Source: Cladorhizidae sp. MBARI D1340-BT2 (taxonomy: Eukaryota; Porifera; Demospongiae; Poecilosclerida; Cladorhizidae). From it: a stretch of 64,000 nt of DNA. The notes under the pieces are model-generated. The model ran no database searches, was not told the origin of the DNA, and was given only the letters and a program-made list of their open reading frames with translations. Positions 22,901 to 35,568 of this stretch are shown here, one piece after another. The stretch lies in the NCBI GenBank assembly GCA_028752905.1, contig JAQNBH010000011.1, forward strand, positions 124,001 to 188,000, in the 5' to 3' direction. Numbering within the stretch: position 1 is the stretch's first letter; every line of letters starts with the position of its first letter. The translations under genes and the position numbers were made by a program.

Positions 22901-25900
22901 AGCAGCCTGGCATTACAGGTCATGGAGAGCAATGCTGGCATTATAGGTCAGGTAGAGCAATGCAGCAGCCTGGCATTATAGGTCAGGGAGAGCAATGAAT
23001 TACAGGTCAGGTAGAGCAATGCAGCAGCCTGGCATTATAGGTCAGGGAGAGCAATGCAGCAGCCTGGCATTATAGGTCAGGGAGAGCAATGCAGCAGCCT
23101 GGCATTACAGGTAAGGTAGAGCAATGCAGCAGCCTGGCATTACAGGTCAGGGAGAGTAATGCAGCAGCTTGGCATTATAGGTCAGGGAGAGCAATGCAAC
23201 AGCCTGGCATTATAGGTCATGGAGAGCAATGCAGCAGCCTGGTATTACAGGTCAGGTAGAGCAATGCAACAGCCTGGCATTACAGGTCAGGTAGAGCAAT
23301 GCAACAGCCTGGCATTACAGGTCAGGGAGAGCAATGCAGCAGCCTGGCATTATAGGTCAGGTAGAGCAATGCAGCAGCCTGGCATTACAGGTCAGGGAGA
23401 GTAATGCAGCAGCCTGGCATTATAGGTCAGGGAGAGCAATATAACAGCCTGGCATTACAGGTCAGGTAGAGCAATGCAGCAGCCTGGCATTACAGGTCCG
23501 GTAGAGCAATGCAGCAGCCTGGCATTACAGGTCGGTAGAGCAATGCAACAGCCTGGCATTACAGGTCAGGGAGAGCAATGCAGCAGCCTGGCATTATAGG
23601 TCAGGTAGAGCAATGCAGCAGCCTGGCATTACAGGTCAGGTCAGGGAGAGTAATGCAGCAGCCTGGCATTATAGGTCAGGGAGAGCAATATAACAGCCTG
23701 GCATTATAGGTCATGGAGAGCAATGCAGCAGCCTGGCATTACAGGTCAGATAGAGCAATGCAGCAGCCTGGCATTACAGGTCGGTAGAGCAATGCAACAG
23801 CCTGGCATTACAGGTCAGGTAGAGCAATGCAGCAGCCTGGCATTACAGGTCAGGGAGAGTAATGCCCTTCCCCCCCCCCCCCCACACACACACACACACG
23901 CACACACCAAGCCTGACAGAGCAGTTCATCACATGGTAGATCCTAATATTCCATACTTGGTCTTGTTGCATACATTAACATCACACAATACAAAACAAAA
24001 CTCAACACTGGACGAGTGTCGTACCAGACCTAGCCTCAGGACCTTTCAACAAGATCTAACCAAACCCTTGCCTTCAACATACTCTTTCTCTATATAGCTC
24101 TGGAGGCGAATATTGACTCCTGCCACCTTCATTAGGTCTGTCACTTCATTACACTTCATTAGGTCTGCCACCTCATTAGGTCTGCCACCTCATTAGGTCT
24201 GCCACCTCATTAGGTCTGCCACCTCATTAGATCTGCCACCTCATTAGGTCTGCCACCTCATTAGGTCTGCCACCTCATTAGGTCTGCCGCCTCATTAGGT
24301 CTGCCACCTCATTAGGTCAGCCTCCTTCATTAGGTCAGCCACCTTCATTAGGTCTGTCACCTCATTAGGTCTGCCACCTCATTAGGTCTGCCACCTCATT
24401 AGGTCTGCCACCTCATTAGGTCAGCCTCCTTCATTAGGTCAGCCACCTTCATTAGGTCTGTCACCTCATTAGGTCAGCCTCCTTCATTAGGTCAGCCACC
24501 TTCATTAGGTCTGCCACCTCATTAGGTCTGCCACCTCATTAGGTCTGCCTCCTTCATTAGGTCTGCCACCTCATTAGGTCTGCCACCTCATTAGGTCTGC
24601 CACCTCATTAGGTCTGTCACCTCATTAGGTCTGCCACCTCATTAGGTCTGCCACCTCATTAGGTCTGCCACCTCATTAGGTCTGCCACCTCATTAGGTCT
24701 GTCACCTCATTAGGTCTGCCACCTCATTAGGTCTGCCACCTCATTAGGTCTGCCACCTCATTAGGTCTGCCACCTCATTAGGTCTGCCACCTCATCAGGT
24801 CTGCCTCCTTCATTAGGTCTGCCACCTCATTAGGTCTGCCACCTCATTAGGTCTGCCACCTCATTAGGTCTGCCACCTCATTAGGTCTGCCACCTCATCA
24901 GGTCTGCCTCCTCCATTAGGTCTGCCACCTCATTAGGTCTGTCACCTCATTAGGTCTGCCACCTTCATTAGGTCTGCCACCTCATTAGATCTGCCTCCTT
25001 CATTAGGTCTGCCATCTTCATTAGGTCTGCCACCTCATTAGGTCTGCCACCTCATTAGGTCTGCCACCTCATTAGGTCTGCCACCTCATTAGGTCTGCCA
25101 CCTCATTAGGTCTGCCACCTTCATTAGGTCTGCCACCTCATCAGGTCTGCCACCTCATTAGGTCTGCCACCTCATTAGGTCTGCCACCTCATTAGGTCTG
25201 CCACCTCATCAGGTCTGCCACCTTCATTAGGTCTGCCACCTCATTAGGTCTGCCACCTCATTAGGTCTGCCACCTCATTAGGTCTGCCACCTCATTAGGT
25301 CTGCCACCTCATTAGGTCTGTCACTTCATTAGGTCTGCCACCTCATTAGGTCTGCCACCTTCATTAGGTCTGCCACCTCATTAGGTCTGCCACCTCATTA
25401 GGTCTGCCACCTCATTAGGTCTGCCACCTCATTAGGTCTGCCACCTCATTAGGTCTGCCACCTCATTAGGTCTGCCACCTCATTAGGTCAGCCTCCTTCA
25501 TTAGGTCTGCCACCTTCATTAGGTCTGTCACCTCATTAGGTCTGCCACCTCATTAGGTCTGCCACCTCATTAGGTCTGCCACCTCATTAGGTCTGCCACC
25601 TCATTAGGTCTGCCACCTCATTAGGTCTGCCACCTCATTAGGTCTGCCACCTTCATTAGGTCTGCCACCTCATCAGGTCTGCCACCTCATTAGGTCTGCC
25701 ACCTCATTAGGTCTGCCACCTCATTAGGTCTGCCACCTCATTAGGTCAGCCACCTCATTAGGTCTGCCACCTCATTAGGTCTGCCACCTTCATTAGGTCT
25801 GCCACCTCATTAGGTCTGCCACCTCATCAGGTCTGCCACCTTCATTAGGTCTGCCACCTCATTAGGTCTGCCACCTCATTAGGTCTGCCACCTCATTAGG

Positions 25901-28900
25901 TCTGCCACCTCATTAGGTCTGCCACCTCATTAGGTCTGCCACCTCATTAGGTCTGCCTCCTTCATTAGGTCAGCCTCCTTCATTAGGTCTGCCACCTTCA
26001 TTAGGTCTGCCACCTCATTAGGTCTGTCACCTCATTAGGTCTGCCACCTCATTAGGTCTGCCACCTCATTAGGTCTGCCACCTTCATTAGGTCTGCCACC
26101 TCATTAGGTCTGCCACCTCATTAGGTCTGCCACCTCATTAGGTCTGCCACCTCATTAGGTCTGCCACCTCATTAGGTCTGCCACCTTCATTAGGTCTGTC
26201 ACCTCATTAGGTCTGCCACCTTCATTAGGTCTGCCACCTCATTAGGTCTGCCACCTCATTAGGTCTGCCACCTCATTAGGTCTGCCACCTCATTAGGTCT
26301 GTCACCTCATTAGGTCTGCCACCTCATTAGGTCTGCCACCTCATTAGGTCTGCCACCTCATTAGATCTGCCACCTCATTAGGTCTGCCACCTCATTAGAT
26401 CTGCCACCTCATTAGGTCTGCCACCTTCATTAAGTCTGCCACCTTCATTAGGTCTGCCACCTCATTAGATCTGCCACCTCATTAGGTCTGCCACCTCATT
26501 AGGTCTGCCACCTCATTAGGTCTGCCACCTTCATTAGATCTGCCACCTCATTAGGTCTGCCACCTCATTAGGTCTGCCACCTTCATTAGATCTGCCACCT
26601 CATTAGGTCTGCCACCTCATTAGGTCTGCCACCTCATTAGGTCTGCCACCTCATTAGGTCTGCCACCTCATTAGATCTGCCACCTCATTAGGTCTGCCAT
26701 CTCATTAGGTCTGCCACCTTCATTAAGTCTGCCACCTCATTAGGTCTACCACCTCATTAGGTCTACCACCTCATTAGGTCTGCCACCTCATTAGGTCAGC
26801 CACCTTCATTAGGTCTGTCACCTCATTAGGTCTGCCACCTCATTAGATCTGCCACCTCATCAGGTCTGCCACCTTCATTAGGTCTGCCACCTCATTAGGT
26901 CTGTCACCTCATTAGGTGTGCCACCTCATTAGGTCTGCCACCTCATTAGGCCTGCCACCTCATTAGGCCTGCCACCTCATTAGGTCTGCCACCTCATTAG
27001 GTCTGCCACCTCATTAGGTCTGCCACCTCATTAGGTCTGCCACCTCATTAGGTCTGCCACCTCATTAGGTCTGCCACCTCATTAGGTCTGCCACCTCATT
27101 AGGTCTGCCACCTCATTAGGTCTGCCACCTCATTAGGTCTGCCACCTCATTAGGTCAGCCACCTTCATTAGGTCTGCCACCTCATTAGGTCTGCCACCTC
27201 ATTAGGTCTGCCACCTCATTAGGTCTTCCACCTCATTAGGTCTTCCACCTCATTAGGTCTGCCACCTCATTAGGTCTGCCACCTCATTAGGTCAGCCACC
27301 TTCATTAGGTCTGCCACCTCATTAGGTCTGCCACCTCATTAGGTCTGCCGCCTCATTAGGTCTGCCACCTTCATTAGGTCTGCCACCTCATTAGGTCTGT
27401 CACCTGATTAGGTCTGCCACCTCATTAGGTCTGCCACCTCATTAGGTCTGCCACCTCATTAGGTCTGCCACCTCATTAGGTCTGCCACCTCATTAGGTCA
27501 GCCACCTTCATTAGGTCTGCCACCTCATTAGGTCTGCCACCTCATTAGGTCTGCCACCTCATTAGGTCTGCCACCTCATTAGGTCTGCCACCTCATTAGG
27601 TCTTCCACCTCATTAGGTCTTCCACCTCATTAGGTCTTCCACCTCATTAGGTCTGCCACCTCATTAGGTCTGCTACTTGTCGGCATTTACTGCTCTGCAG
27701 CAACTCTTCGTAGTTTGGAGGTGGGCGTGGTTTGTTAGCTGACTGTTTTTTCTTCAGTCAAAATGATCGCCAAATGACTTGTGTACTTGACAGTTCATAG
27801 TTTCCATATAGAGCACTTCATGTCTGTAATTAATAAGGAGGCCTGGGGTCAGCTGTGCGAGATCTATGCATCATTAGAGTGCATGCTTATACATAGCTAT
27901 ATGTGCTAACATGCTTCATACATAGCTATACGTGCTAACATGCTTCATACATAGCTATACGTGCTAACATGCTTCATACATAGCTATACGTGCTAACATG
28001 CTTCATACATAGCTATACATGCTAACATGCTTCATACATAGCTATACGTGCTAACATGCTTCATACATAGCTATACATGCTAACATGCTTCATACATAGC
28101 TATACGTGCTAACATGCTTCATACATAGCTATACATGCTTCATACATAGCTATACGTGCTAACATGCTTCATACATAGCTATACGTGCTAACATCTTCAT
28201 ACATAGCTATACGTGCTAACATCTTCATATATAGCTATACGTGCTAACATGCTTCATACATAGCTATACGTGCTAACATGCTTCATACATAGCTATACGT
28301 GCTAACATCTTCATACATAGCTATACATGCTAACATGCTTCATACATAGCTATACGTGCTAACATGCTTCATACATAGCTATACGTGCTAACATGCTTCA
28401 TACATAGCTATACGTGCTAACATGCTTCATACATAGCTATACATGCTAACATGCTTCATACATAGCTATACATGCTAACATGCTTCATACATAGCTATAC
28501 ATGCTAACATGCTTCATACACAGCTACAGTAGGAGACAAAAAAAAGTTCCAGTTCCGTTGCGTTAATATTCCGTTCGCGCTATTTTGAACGTCGTTCCAA
28601 CGTCGTTTTAGTAACAGGTCCGTTCCAACGGCGAGGAATCTTTTTTCTTCGCGTTTCAAACTCGTTCGCGGTTCAATTATCTCGCCCTTGTTCGCGCGGT
28701 CGTTCTCCAGCCTCGTGCTTCAAGTTACAATTGGCTTCGTTCTATAGCTTGTTCGTCCGTTTGGCAACCTCTCGCTTCTTAAAGTCGTTCTGCAGCGAAA
28801 GGCCATCGATATTAGTGCAAACCTCGAAGGAATAGAGGAGCTGATGAAGCGGACCAACGAAATAACTGTTGACTAGCTTCAGCGGCTGTGTTACAGACCA

Positions 28901-31900
28901 AACTAGGACACATTTCACTGCGCACCATTCTGTGGTGCAGGACCGCTTTAGGAAAGACCTTCCAAGGTAGCTCTACTGTCAGTTCATCTGACACGTGGAC
29001 ATCTGACACGTGGAACAAGGTAATGCTGTCTATCATTTCTAAAGCTTGCTAAGCTTGGTTTATCTGACAACTTGGTTTAAGCTTATAAGCTGGTTTGCCT
29101 TAGTTTAACTAAGGAAGCTTGATTGATTAGCTTATTCTAAATTTGCTTATGAACATAGCTTTGCCTGGGTTGTGGCTAGGAGTTTAGTTTGGGGGCTTGA
29201 AGGACCCAAGACAATCTTGCCTGCTTGGTTTACTCCTTAGCAAACTTAGCTACTCTTTGGCAAGCTTAGATTGTATTGGTGAAACATTTGATTTCCAAAT
29301 CTTAAAGGCAAGGTAATATTACAATTCTCCTCCCTACCTTTCCAGATGAAAAGAAGATGGGAGAGATGACTTGTGGCATAGAGGATGTTATATGGATTGG
29401 TGAATGCAGTCCAACTTGAGATCCACAGACTGCACTCAGGATTGTTTGAACTTGAATGTTGTACTTTACAAAATTGCTAAATTTTGTTCACTGGTTACCA
29501 TAATAATTGAGCAATGAGCATGCATAACTATCACCAGTGAACTTTCATGACAATTAAACACACTATCATACAAGGCTTGGCTGTCACAACCAAGACGACC
29601 CAATTGGCATGACAAAAGACGACAAAAGTGTTTGCATATCTTCCGTGTGTACACCGTTTCTCTGACATGTATATTTTTGTGTGAATCGTAGATGTGCTTG
29701 CCTTGTGTTAGTAGACATCTTCACATAATAGACATCTTCACAAAATAAAAATGACGGTCAGTTCACTATCAATATAATTTTCCATTCTTTTGCAAGCACA
29801 CTTGTATGCCTGCTGGATCGACTCTTCTCTCATTACAGTTTAATAGGGTCCATGGAGAAGTAGGTGGTTGGAAACTGATTGTAGGAGAGAAATCAACTAA
29901 TATGTGTAAGTCGATGGGGGGGCATCAAGGACCAACTTATCCTACAACTCGAACCATAGAAGCCGGCGGAGTCCTGTTGCATGTACAATGAGACATCCAC
30001 CATGCAATAGAGAAATGCATTTATGTTCTTGACGTAACTTTTCCACTCTTCCAGTACACCTGCCACCAAAGACATGACCCATATTCCACCATGCTTAAGG
30101 GCTACACCGACAGAGTTCTTCTCTGTTAGCCAAAATATCAATGTGTAAATGCATCATACCATCTCTTGGTCTATACATGGTTGAAGTGAGGCCATTCTGA
30201 CGTGGCTTGTTGCATACAAAAGCTTAGCTAGGGGGTTCTAGAGGTTAAATGCAAGTCCTGCTAAGCTACTAGATGCTCTGTAAACTCTTCAACCTTTCTA
30301 AGGCAAGGTCTGCTAAGCTACTCGGTGAAGTTTCTCTAAGGCAAGGCTTGCTAGCCACTAAAGGTCCTGTGAGGGCATTTAAAAAGGGGGGAGGGCTTTG
30401 TTTTGCAAGCCTTAGTCTACACCAGGCTTTACCTAACACTATGCTTAGAAAACCTAACCTCTTCAAAACTATATTGCAAGCTTTGTCCAAGCATCTTGTC
30501 TAAACTGAGTAGTTACCAACAAGAAGGCAAAGTTAATAGCTAATACAAGTAGAGTTGAAGGATACTAGTGGACACAGGCCAAAAGGCTAGGAAGAGAAAT
30601 AACTACTACTTACTTCTGTCAGCAGTAAACTTCTTGAAGAGCAAAATGACATCAGCGAAGAAGAAAACAAAAGAGAGCACACCTGGCGCCCGCCCAATGC
30701 GCGCGTGCATACGCGTTTATAAAATAAGCGCTTAGATAAAAAATTGGAAACGTAAACTTAACGGCGTTTGTTATGCGTTATTCGTCGGGTTTTTATGCGT
30801 TGATTCTGCGTTTCTGTTTTCCTTACCCACCGTTGGAACGGGTACGGAACTGGAACTTTTTTTTGTCTCCTACTGTATACATGCTAACATGCTTCATACA
30901 TAGCTATACATGCTAACATGCTTCATACATAGCTATACGTGCTAACATGCTTCATACATAGCTATATGTGCTTCAGCTATACGTGCTAACATGCTCTATA
31001 CATAGCTATACATGCTTCAGCTATACGTGCTAACATGCTTCATACATGCTATACGTGCTAACATGCTTCATACATAGCTATACGTGCTAACATGCTTCAT
31101 ACATAGCTATACGTGCTAATACATAGCTATACATGTTAACATGTCTCATACATAGCTTAACATGCTTCATACATAGCTATACGTGCTAACATGCTTCATA
31201 CATAGCTATACGTGCTAACATGCTTCATACATAGCTATACATGCTAACATGCTTCATGCATAGCTATACGTGCTAACATGCTTCATGCATAGCTATACGT
31301 GCTAACATGCTTCATACATAGCTATACGTGCTAACATGCTTCATACATAGCTATACATGCTAACATGCTTCATACATAGCTATATGTGCTAACATGCTTC
31401 ATACATAGCTATACATGCTAACATGCTTCATACATAGCTATACGTGCTAACATGCCTCATACATAGCTATACATGCTAACATGCTTCATACATAACTATA
31501 CATGCTAACATGCTTCATACACAGCTATACATGCTAACATGCTTCATACATAGCTAACATGCTTCATACATAGCTATACATGCTAACATGCTTCATACAT
31601 AGCTATATGTGCTAACATGCTTCATACATAGCTATACATGCTAACATGCTTCATACAAAGCTATACATGCTAACATGCTTCATACATAGCTATACGTGCT
31701 AACATGCTTCATACACAGCTATTCGCGTGCTAACATGCTTCATACATAGCTATACATGCTAACATGCTTCATACAAAGCTATACGTGCTAACATGCTTCA
31801 TACACAGCTATACATGCTAACATGCTTCATACATAGCTATACATGCTAACATGCATAGCTCTATGTGCCAACAACCAGTTGTTGACAGGAAATCATTTTG

Positions 31901-34441
31901 AAGCTTGGGCATCCCGGGTTGTGCATGGCATCATTGGACCACACACCTGGTTGATCAAGAAAAATGGGAGGCACTAAGTTAAGAATCTTAGTGAAGAAAC
32001 TCGGAACTAGCTGGCTGGGGTTAGCGCACCCAACAGCATGCAGATGCATGCTACACCTGCACAGCTCCAGTGAATCACTTTGATTGATATCTGTTGGCAT
32101 GCCTTGTGATCATTCAGTGCAGCATGAACAAGACCTTGATTTGGGTTATCTGTGTGTCTCTAGGACTGCGCGGTGTGCACATGGAGCACGCATACGACTT
32201 CTACAAGCCGGACCTGACTTCAGAATATCCAGTGGTGGATGGCAAGTTGTCGATCGAGTGCTACCTCACAGCCTTGGATCAGTGCTACCAGCGCTATGCA
32301 GACAAAGCTAACTCCGCTGATGGCTCACCATTTAGCATGCTGTCTGCAGACTTCTTTGTTTTCCATTCTCCCTTCACTAAGCTGGTGGTTAAGAGCTTGG
32401 CTCGTCTTAAGCTCAATGACTTGGTTCGTGAGAGCTCCCCTGACACCAGCCCTGCAGGAACCTTCTCTGGCCTGGGAGATCTACTTGGACGGACATTAGA
32501 CAGCACACTAGGAGACAAAACTGTAGAGAAGTTGCTGGTGAAGAATACCTCCCTTCTCTTCAAGGAGAAAACTGAACCTTCTGTTCTGCTTGGCACTGAA
32601 GTAGGCAACATGTACACAGCCTCTCTCTATGGAGGCCTGGCATCACTCCTAGTCAGGTGGGCATTATCTGCAGGTTTATGGTATGCAACTGTTCTGCTCT
32701 CTTTGTATTAAGTCTTTGCCTTTATTTAGTTGACTTATCAAAGCTCACATTTTGGGTGGAACTTTCTAGAGACTTGTATTCAGAGAGACTTGTATTCAGA
32801 GAGACTTGTATCCAGAGACTTTTATTCAGAGAGATGTGTGTACAGAGAGACTTGTATTCAGAGAGACTTGTATTCAGAGAGACGTGTATTCAGAGACTTG
32901 TATTCAGAGAGACTTGTATTCAGAGAGACTTTTATTCAGAGAGACTTGTATTCAGAGAGACTTGTATTCAGAGAGTTCAGAGAGATGTGTGTACAGAGAG
33001 ACTTGTATTCAGAGAGACGTGTATTCAGATACTTTTATTCAGAGAGACTTGTATTCAGAGAGTTCAGAGAGATGTGTACAGAGAGACTTGTATTCAGAGA
33101 GACTTGTATTCAGAGAGACGTGTATTCAGAGAGACTTGTATTCAGAGAGTTCAGAGAGATGTGTGTACAGAGAGACTTGTATTCAGAGAGACTTGTATTC
33201 AGAGAGATGTGTGTACAGAGAGACTTTTATTCAGAGAGATGTGTGTACAGAGAGACTTGTATTCAGAGAGACGTGTATTCAGAGACTTTTATTCAGAGAG
33301 ACTTGTATTCAGAGAGACTTGTATTCAGAGAGACTTTTATTCAGAGAGACTTTTATTCAGAGACTTGTATTCAGAGAGACTTGTATTCAGAGAGACTTTT
33401 ATTCAGAGATACGTGTGTACAGAGAGACTTGTATTCAGAGAGAGTTGTATTCAGAGAGACTTGTATTCAGAGAGACTTTTATTCAGAGAGATGTGTGTAC
33501 AGAGAGACTTGTATTCAGAGAGACATGTATTCAGAGTGACTTTTATTCAGAGACTTGTATTCAGAGAGACTTTTATTCAGAGAGATGTGTGTAAAGATAG
33601 ACTTGTATTTAGAGACTTTTATTCAGAGAGACTTGTATTCAGAGACTTGTATTCAGAGAGACTTGTATTCAGAGAGACTTTTATTCAGAGAGACTTGTAT
33701 TCACAGAGACTTTTATTCAGAGAGATGTGTGTACATATACAAAGAGACTTGTGTACTAAGAGGCTTACAAGTGTACCGAGAGACTTGTGTACAGAGACTT
33801 GTATTCAGGGACTTGTATTCAGAGAGACGTGTGTACAGAGAGGCTTGTATTCAGAGACTTGTATTCAGAGAGACGTGTGTACAGAGAGGCTTGTATTCAG
33901 AGAGATATGTGTATATACAGAGAGACTTGTGTTTGTGTACAGAGAGACTTGTGTATAAGAGGCTTGTGTATAAGAGGCTTGTGTACAGAGAGACTTGTAT
34001 TCAGAGATATATGTGTATATACAGAGAGACTTGTGTATAAGAGGCTTGTGTACAGAGAGACTTGTGAGATTATAGACTCTGTTGTTTGTTTTGTGCAGTA
34101 AAACTCCTGCAGAGATGAGTGGGAAGAGGGTCGTGCTCTTCTCGTACGGATCGGGACTGGCATCTGCCATGTATTCTATCAGGGTGTCTGCAAATGCTGG
34201 CCCTGACTCCAGCTTGGTGAAGGCAGCAAGCTATGTGAGCAGCATTCCTGCACGCCTGGCTGCTCGTACAGCCGTCGCCCCAGCCAAATTTGAGCAGATG
34301 ATGCAGCTGAGACAGGAAACTCACCATAATGCACCCTACGAACCTGTGGGGAGCTGCACTGACCTGTTCCCTGGCACCTTCTACCTCACAGCGGTGGATA
34401 ACAAGTATCGCAGGTCATACAGCCAGGTTCCCCTGCAATGA
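16481..34441 (+). CDS. HMGCS: hydroxymethylglutaryl-CoA synthase, whole gene (4 exons)
   Basis: Condenses acetyl-CoA with acetoacetyl-CoA to HMG-CoA, the committed entry to the mevalonate pathway. Coding exons are 16481–16916, 18292–18417, 32164–32656 and 34099–34441. Splicing at GT–AG borders gives 1398 nt, 465 residues plus stop, without a frame break. The catalytic set is present: E91 in [15 protein letters not shown], nucleophile C125 in NACYGGT, and H255 in FHSP. There is no targeting peptide before [10 protein letters not shown], so it is the cytosolic type. The C-terminus ends soon after DNKYRRSY, shorter than the vertebrate enzyme (about 520 aa) and close to plant or fungal length. 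The start ATG lies in AAGATGA. All three introns are mostly minisatellite. Confidence 0.95.
16917..18291 (+). other. HMGCS intron 1
   Basis: 1375 bp, GTATGC...GTTGTAG. About 93 percent of it is one 56-bp minisatellite that begins only 22 bp after the donor and ends about 70 bp before the acceptor. Confidence 0.93.
16939..18220. repeat. 56-bp minisatellite in HMGCS intron 1
   Basis: About 22–23 units of 56 bp containing CCACAATCATGCATGTTGAC, AGTGCCATAGCTATGTAGAA and ACAACTGTATAGAGCT. The main variants are CTATGTAG versus CTACGTAG (a CpG/TpG difference) and short deletions. The last units are the most diverged. Confidence 0.96.
18292..18417 (+). CDS. HMGCS: HMG-CoA synthase exon 2
   Basis: 126 bp, completing codon 146 through the first base of codon 188. 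It encodes the [12 protein letters not shown] and [15 protein letters not shown] blocks of the thiolase-like fold. The acceptor is TTGTAG|GTCGC and the donor AGAG|GTAATG, phase 1. Confidence 0.95.
18421..19936. other. non-repetitive part of HMGCS intron 2
   Basis: No exon or gene recognised. It holds a two-fold repeat around CCCCTGCAGCAGCAGCC (about 19026 and 19060), imperfect palindromic AT-rich repeats with TTGGGGTG (about 19210–19330), and a degenerate TTAGGG-like stretch at about 19405–19455. Confidence 0.6.
19405..19455 (+). repeat. telomere-like degenerate TTAGGG stretch
   Basis: GGTTAGGACTAGGGTTAGGG and neighbouring GGTTAGGTATGG and CTAGGGTTTAGG give several near-telomeric hexamers in about 50 bp. 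It could be an interstitial telomeric relic or chance; it is short. Confidence 0.4.
19937..23864. repeat. 35-bp minisatellite in HMGCS intron 2
   Basis: About 112 units of 35 bp with AATGCAGCAGCCTGGCATTA, (C/T)AGGTCA and GG(T/G)AGAGC. Variants include T-C at the TATAGG/TACAGG position, GGTAGAG/GGGAGAG/TGGAGAG, and a few truncated units (about 22110–22125, 22930, 22995). Confidence 0.97.
23865..24118. other. linker with poly-C and CA microsatellite
   Basis: Begins with about 13 C and a (CA)n tract (23871–23907), then unique sequence between the 35-bp and 17-bp arrays. No gene seen. Confidence 0.6.
24119..27677. repeat. 17-bp minisatellite in HMGCS intron 2
   Basis: About 205 units of CATTAGGTCTGCCACCT (17 bp), with 18-bp variants carrying an extra T (CCTTCATTAGG) and GTCAGCC, GATCTGCC and GTCTTCC variants. 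It is nearly homogeneous over 3.5 kb. Confidence 0.97.
27883..28524. repeat. 29-bp minisatellite, left part (HMGCS intron 2)
   Basis: Units of 29 bp: CATAGCTATACGTGCTAACA plus TGCTTCATA, about 22 copies. TACGTGC and TACATGC alternate. The array is interrupted by the transposon at 28527–30875 and continues at 30878. Confidence 0.95.
28527..30875. mobile_element. TA-flanked inverted-repeat transposon 1 (Tc1/mariner-like, non-autonomous)
   Basis: 2349 bp with perfect 32-bp terminal inverted repeats starting CAGTAGGAGAC, then eight A, then GTTCCAGTTCCGT. It is flanked by TA (28525–28526 and 30876–30877). Removing it and one TA restores an intact minisatellite unit (CAGCTATACATGC). The subterminal 200–300 bp at both ends are rich in CGTT/GTTCG motifs, unlike the surrounding DNA. 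I found no transposase. Its architecture matches the element at 54650–57089. Confidence 0.88.
30878..31866. repeat. 29-bp minisatellite, right part (HMGCS intron 2)
   Basis: Same unit as 27883–28524, about 34 copies, more ragged, with truncated units near 30965, 31010, 31120 and 31155. Confidence 0.95.
32164..32656 (+). CDS. HMGCS: HMG-CoA synthase exon 3
   Basis: 493 bp. It encodes [16 protein letters not shown], the FHSP motif with catalytic H255, and [17 protein letters not shown]. The acceptor is CTCTAG|GACTG and the donor GTCAG|GTGGGC, phase 2. Confidence 0.95.
32657..34098 (+). other. HMGCS intron 3
   Basis: 1442 bp, GTGGGC...TTGTGCAG. About 90 percent is a 16-bp minisatellite that ends about 30 bp before the acceptor. 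Long open frames across it are by-products of the repeat. Confidence 0.93.
32769..34068. repeat. 16-bp minisatellite in HMGCS intron 3
   Basis: About 80 units built on AGACTTGTATTCAGAG, with common variants AGACTTTTATTCAGAG, AGATGTGTGTACAGAG and AGACGTGTATTCAGAG and some 10–14 bp short units. The last 300 bp shift to a TTGTGTA-rich variant. Confidence 0.95.
34099..34441 (+). CDS. HMGCS: HMG-CoA synthase exon 4 with stop
   Basis: Encodes [28 protein letters not shown] and [17 protein letters not shown], then a short tail and TGA. A second TGA follows immediately. The acceptor is GTGCAG|TAAAAC; Ser is formed across the junction. Confidence 0.95.
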
Positions 34442-34652
34442 TGAGCAGCGGGCTACTGCATCTTTACAAGCACGCACCAATGCAGAGAGTTCAGAAGGAA
34501 AGGGACATGGAGGAGATATATATATATATATATGTAGAAATGGGGATTTTAATATATATTATGTGTGTGTGTGTATGTATGGATATAATATTTATTATTA
34601 TGATCACTTCATGTCCAAGAGCCTTTTATTGTTCAACTAAACACCTGCAGAA
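34442..34652 (+). other. probable HMGCS 3' UTR and microsatellite
   Basis: Contains (TA)n at about 34517–34532, a (TG)n tract near 34560–34577 and AT-rich sequence. No clear AATAAA before the next minisatellite. Confidence 0.4.
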
Positions 34653-35568
34653 TCCTCTTGATAAATCAGCCAGTTTCCATGTCCTCTTGATCAATCAGTC
34701 TGTTTCCATGTCCTCTTGATCAATCAGCCAGTTTCCATGTCCTCTTGATCAATCAGCCAGTTTCCTCTTGATAAATCAGCCAGTTTCCATGTCCTCGTGA
34801 TCAATCAGCCAGTTTCCATGTCCTCGTGATCAATCAGCCAGTTTCCATGTCCTCTTAATCAATCAGCCAGTTTCCATGTCCTCTTGATCAATCGGCCAGT
34901 TTCCATGTCCTCTTGATCAATCAGCCAGTTTCCATGTCCTCTTGATCAATCGGCCAGTTTCCATGTCCTCTTGATCAATCGGTCAGTTTCCATGTCCTCT
35001 TGATCAATCGGCCAGTTTCCATGTCCTCGTGATCAATCGGCCAGTTTCCATGTCCTCGTGATCAATCGGCCAGTTTCCATGTCCTCTTGATAAATCGGCC
35101 AGTTTCCATGTCCTCGTGATCAATCAGCCAGTTTCCAGTCCTCTTGATCGCCAGTTTCCATGTCCTCTTGATCAATCGGCCAGTTTCGATGTCCTCTTGA
35201 TCAATCAGCCAGTTTCCATGTCCTCATGATCAATCGGCCAGTTTCCATGTCCTCTTGATCAATCGGCCAGTTTCCATGTCCTCTTGATCAATCGGCCAGT
35301 TTCCATGTCCTCTTGATCAATCGGCCAGTTTCCATGTCCTCTTGATCAATCAGCCAGTTTCCATGTCCTAGTGATCAATCGGCCAGTTTCCATGTCCTCT
35401 TGATCAATCGGCCAGTTTCCATGTCCTCTTGATCAATCAGCCAGTTTCCATGTCCTAGTGATCAATCGGCCAGTTTCCATGTCCTCTTGATAAATCGGCC
35501 AGTTTCCATGTCCTCTTGATCAATCGGCCAGTTTCCATGTCCTCTTGATCAATCGGCCAGTTTCCATG
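34653..35568. repeat. 29-bp minisatellite downstream of HMGCS
   Basis: About 32 units of CCTCTTGATCAATCGGCCAG plus TTTCCATGT, with CAGCC/CGGCC and TCTTGATC/TCGTGATC variants. Unrelated in sequence to the other 29-bp arrays. Confidence 0.96.

Larger units (their letters stand above)
18418..32163 (+). other. HMGCS intron 2 (13.7 kb)
   Basis: Donor GTAATG, acceptor TGTCTCTAG. About two thirds is made of three minisatellites (35, 17 and 29 bp), and a further 2.35 kb is a TA-flanked transposon. Only about 1.5 kb at the start (18418–19936) and some linkers are non-repetitive. Confidence 0.92.
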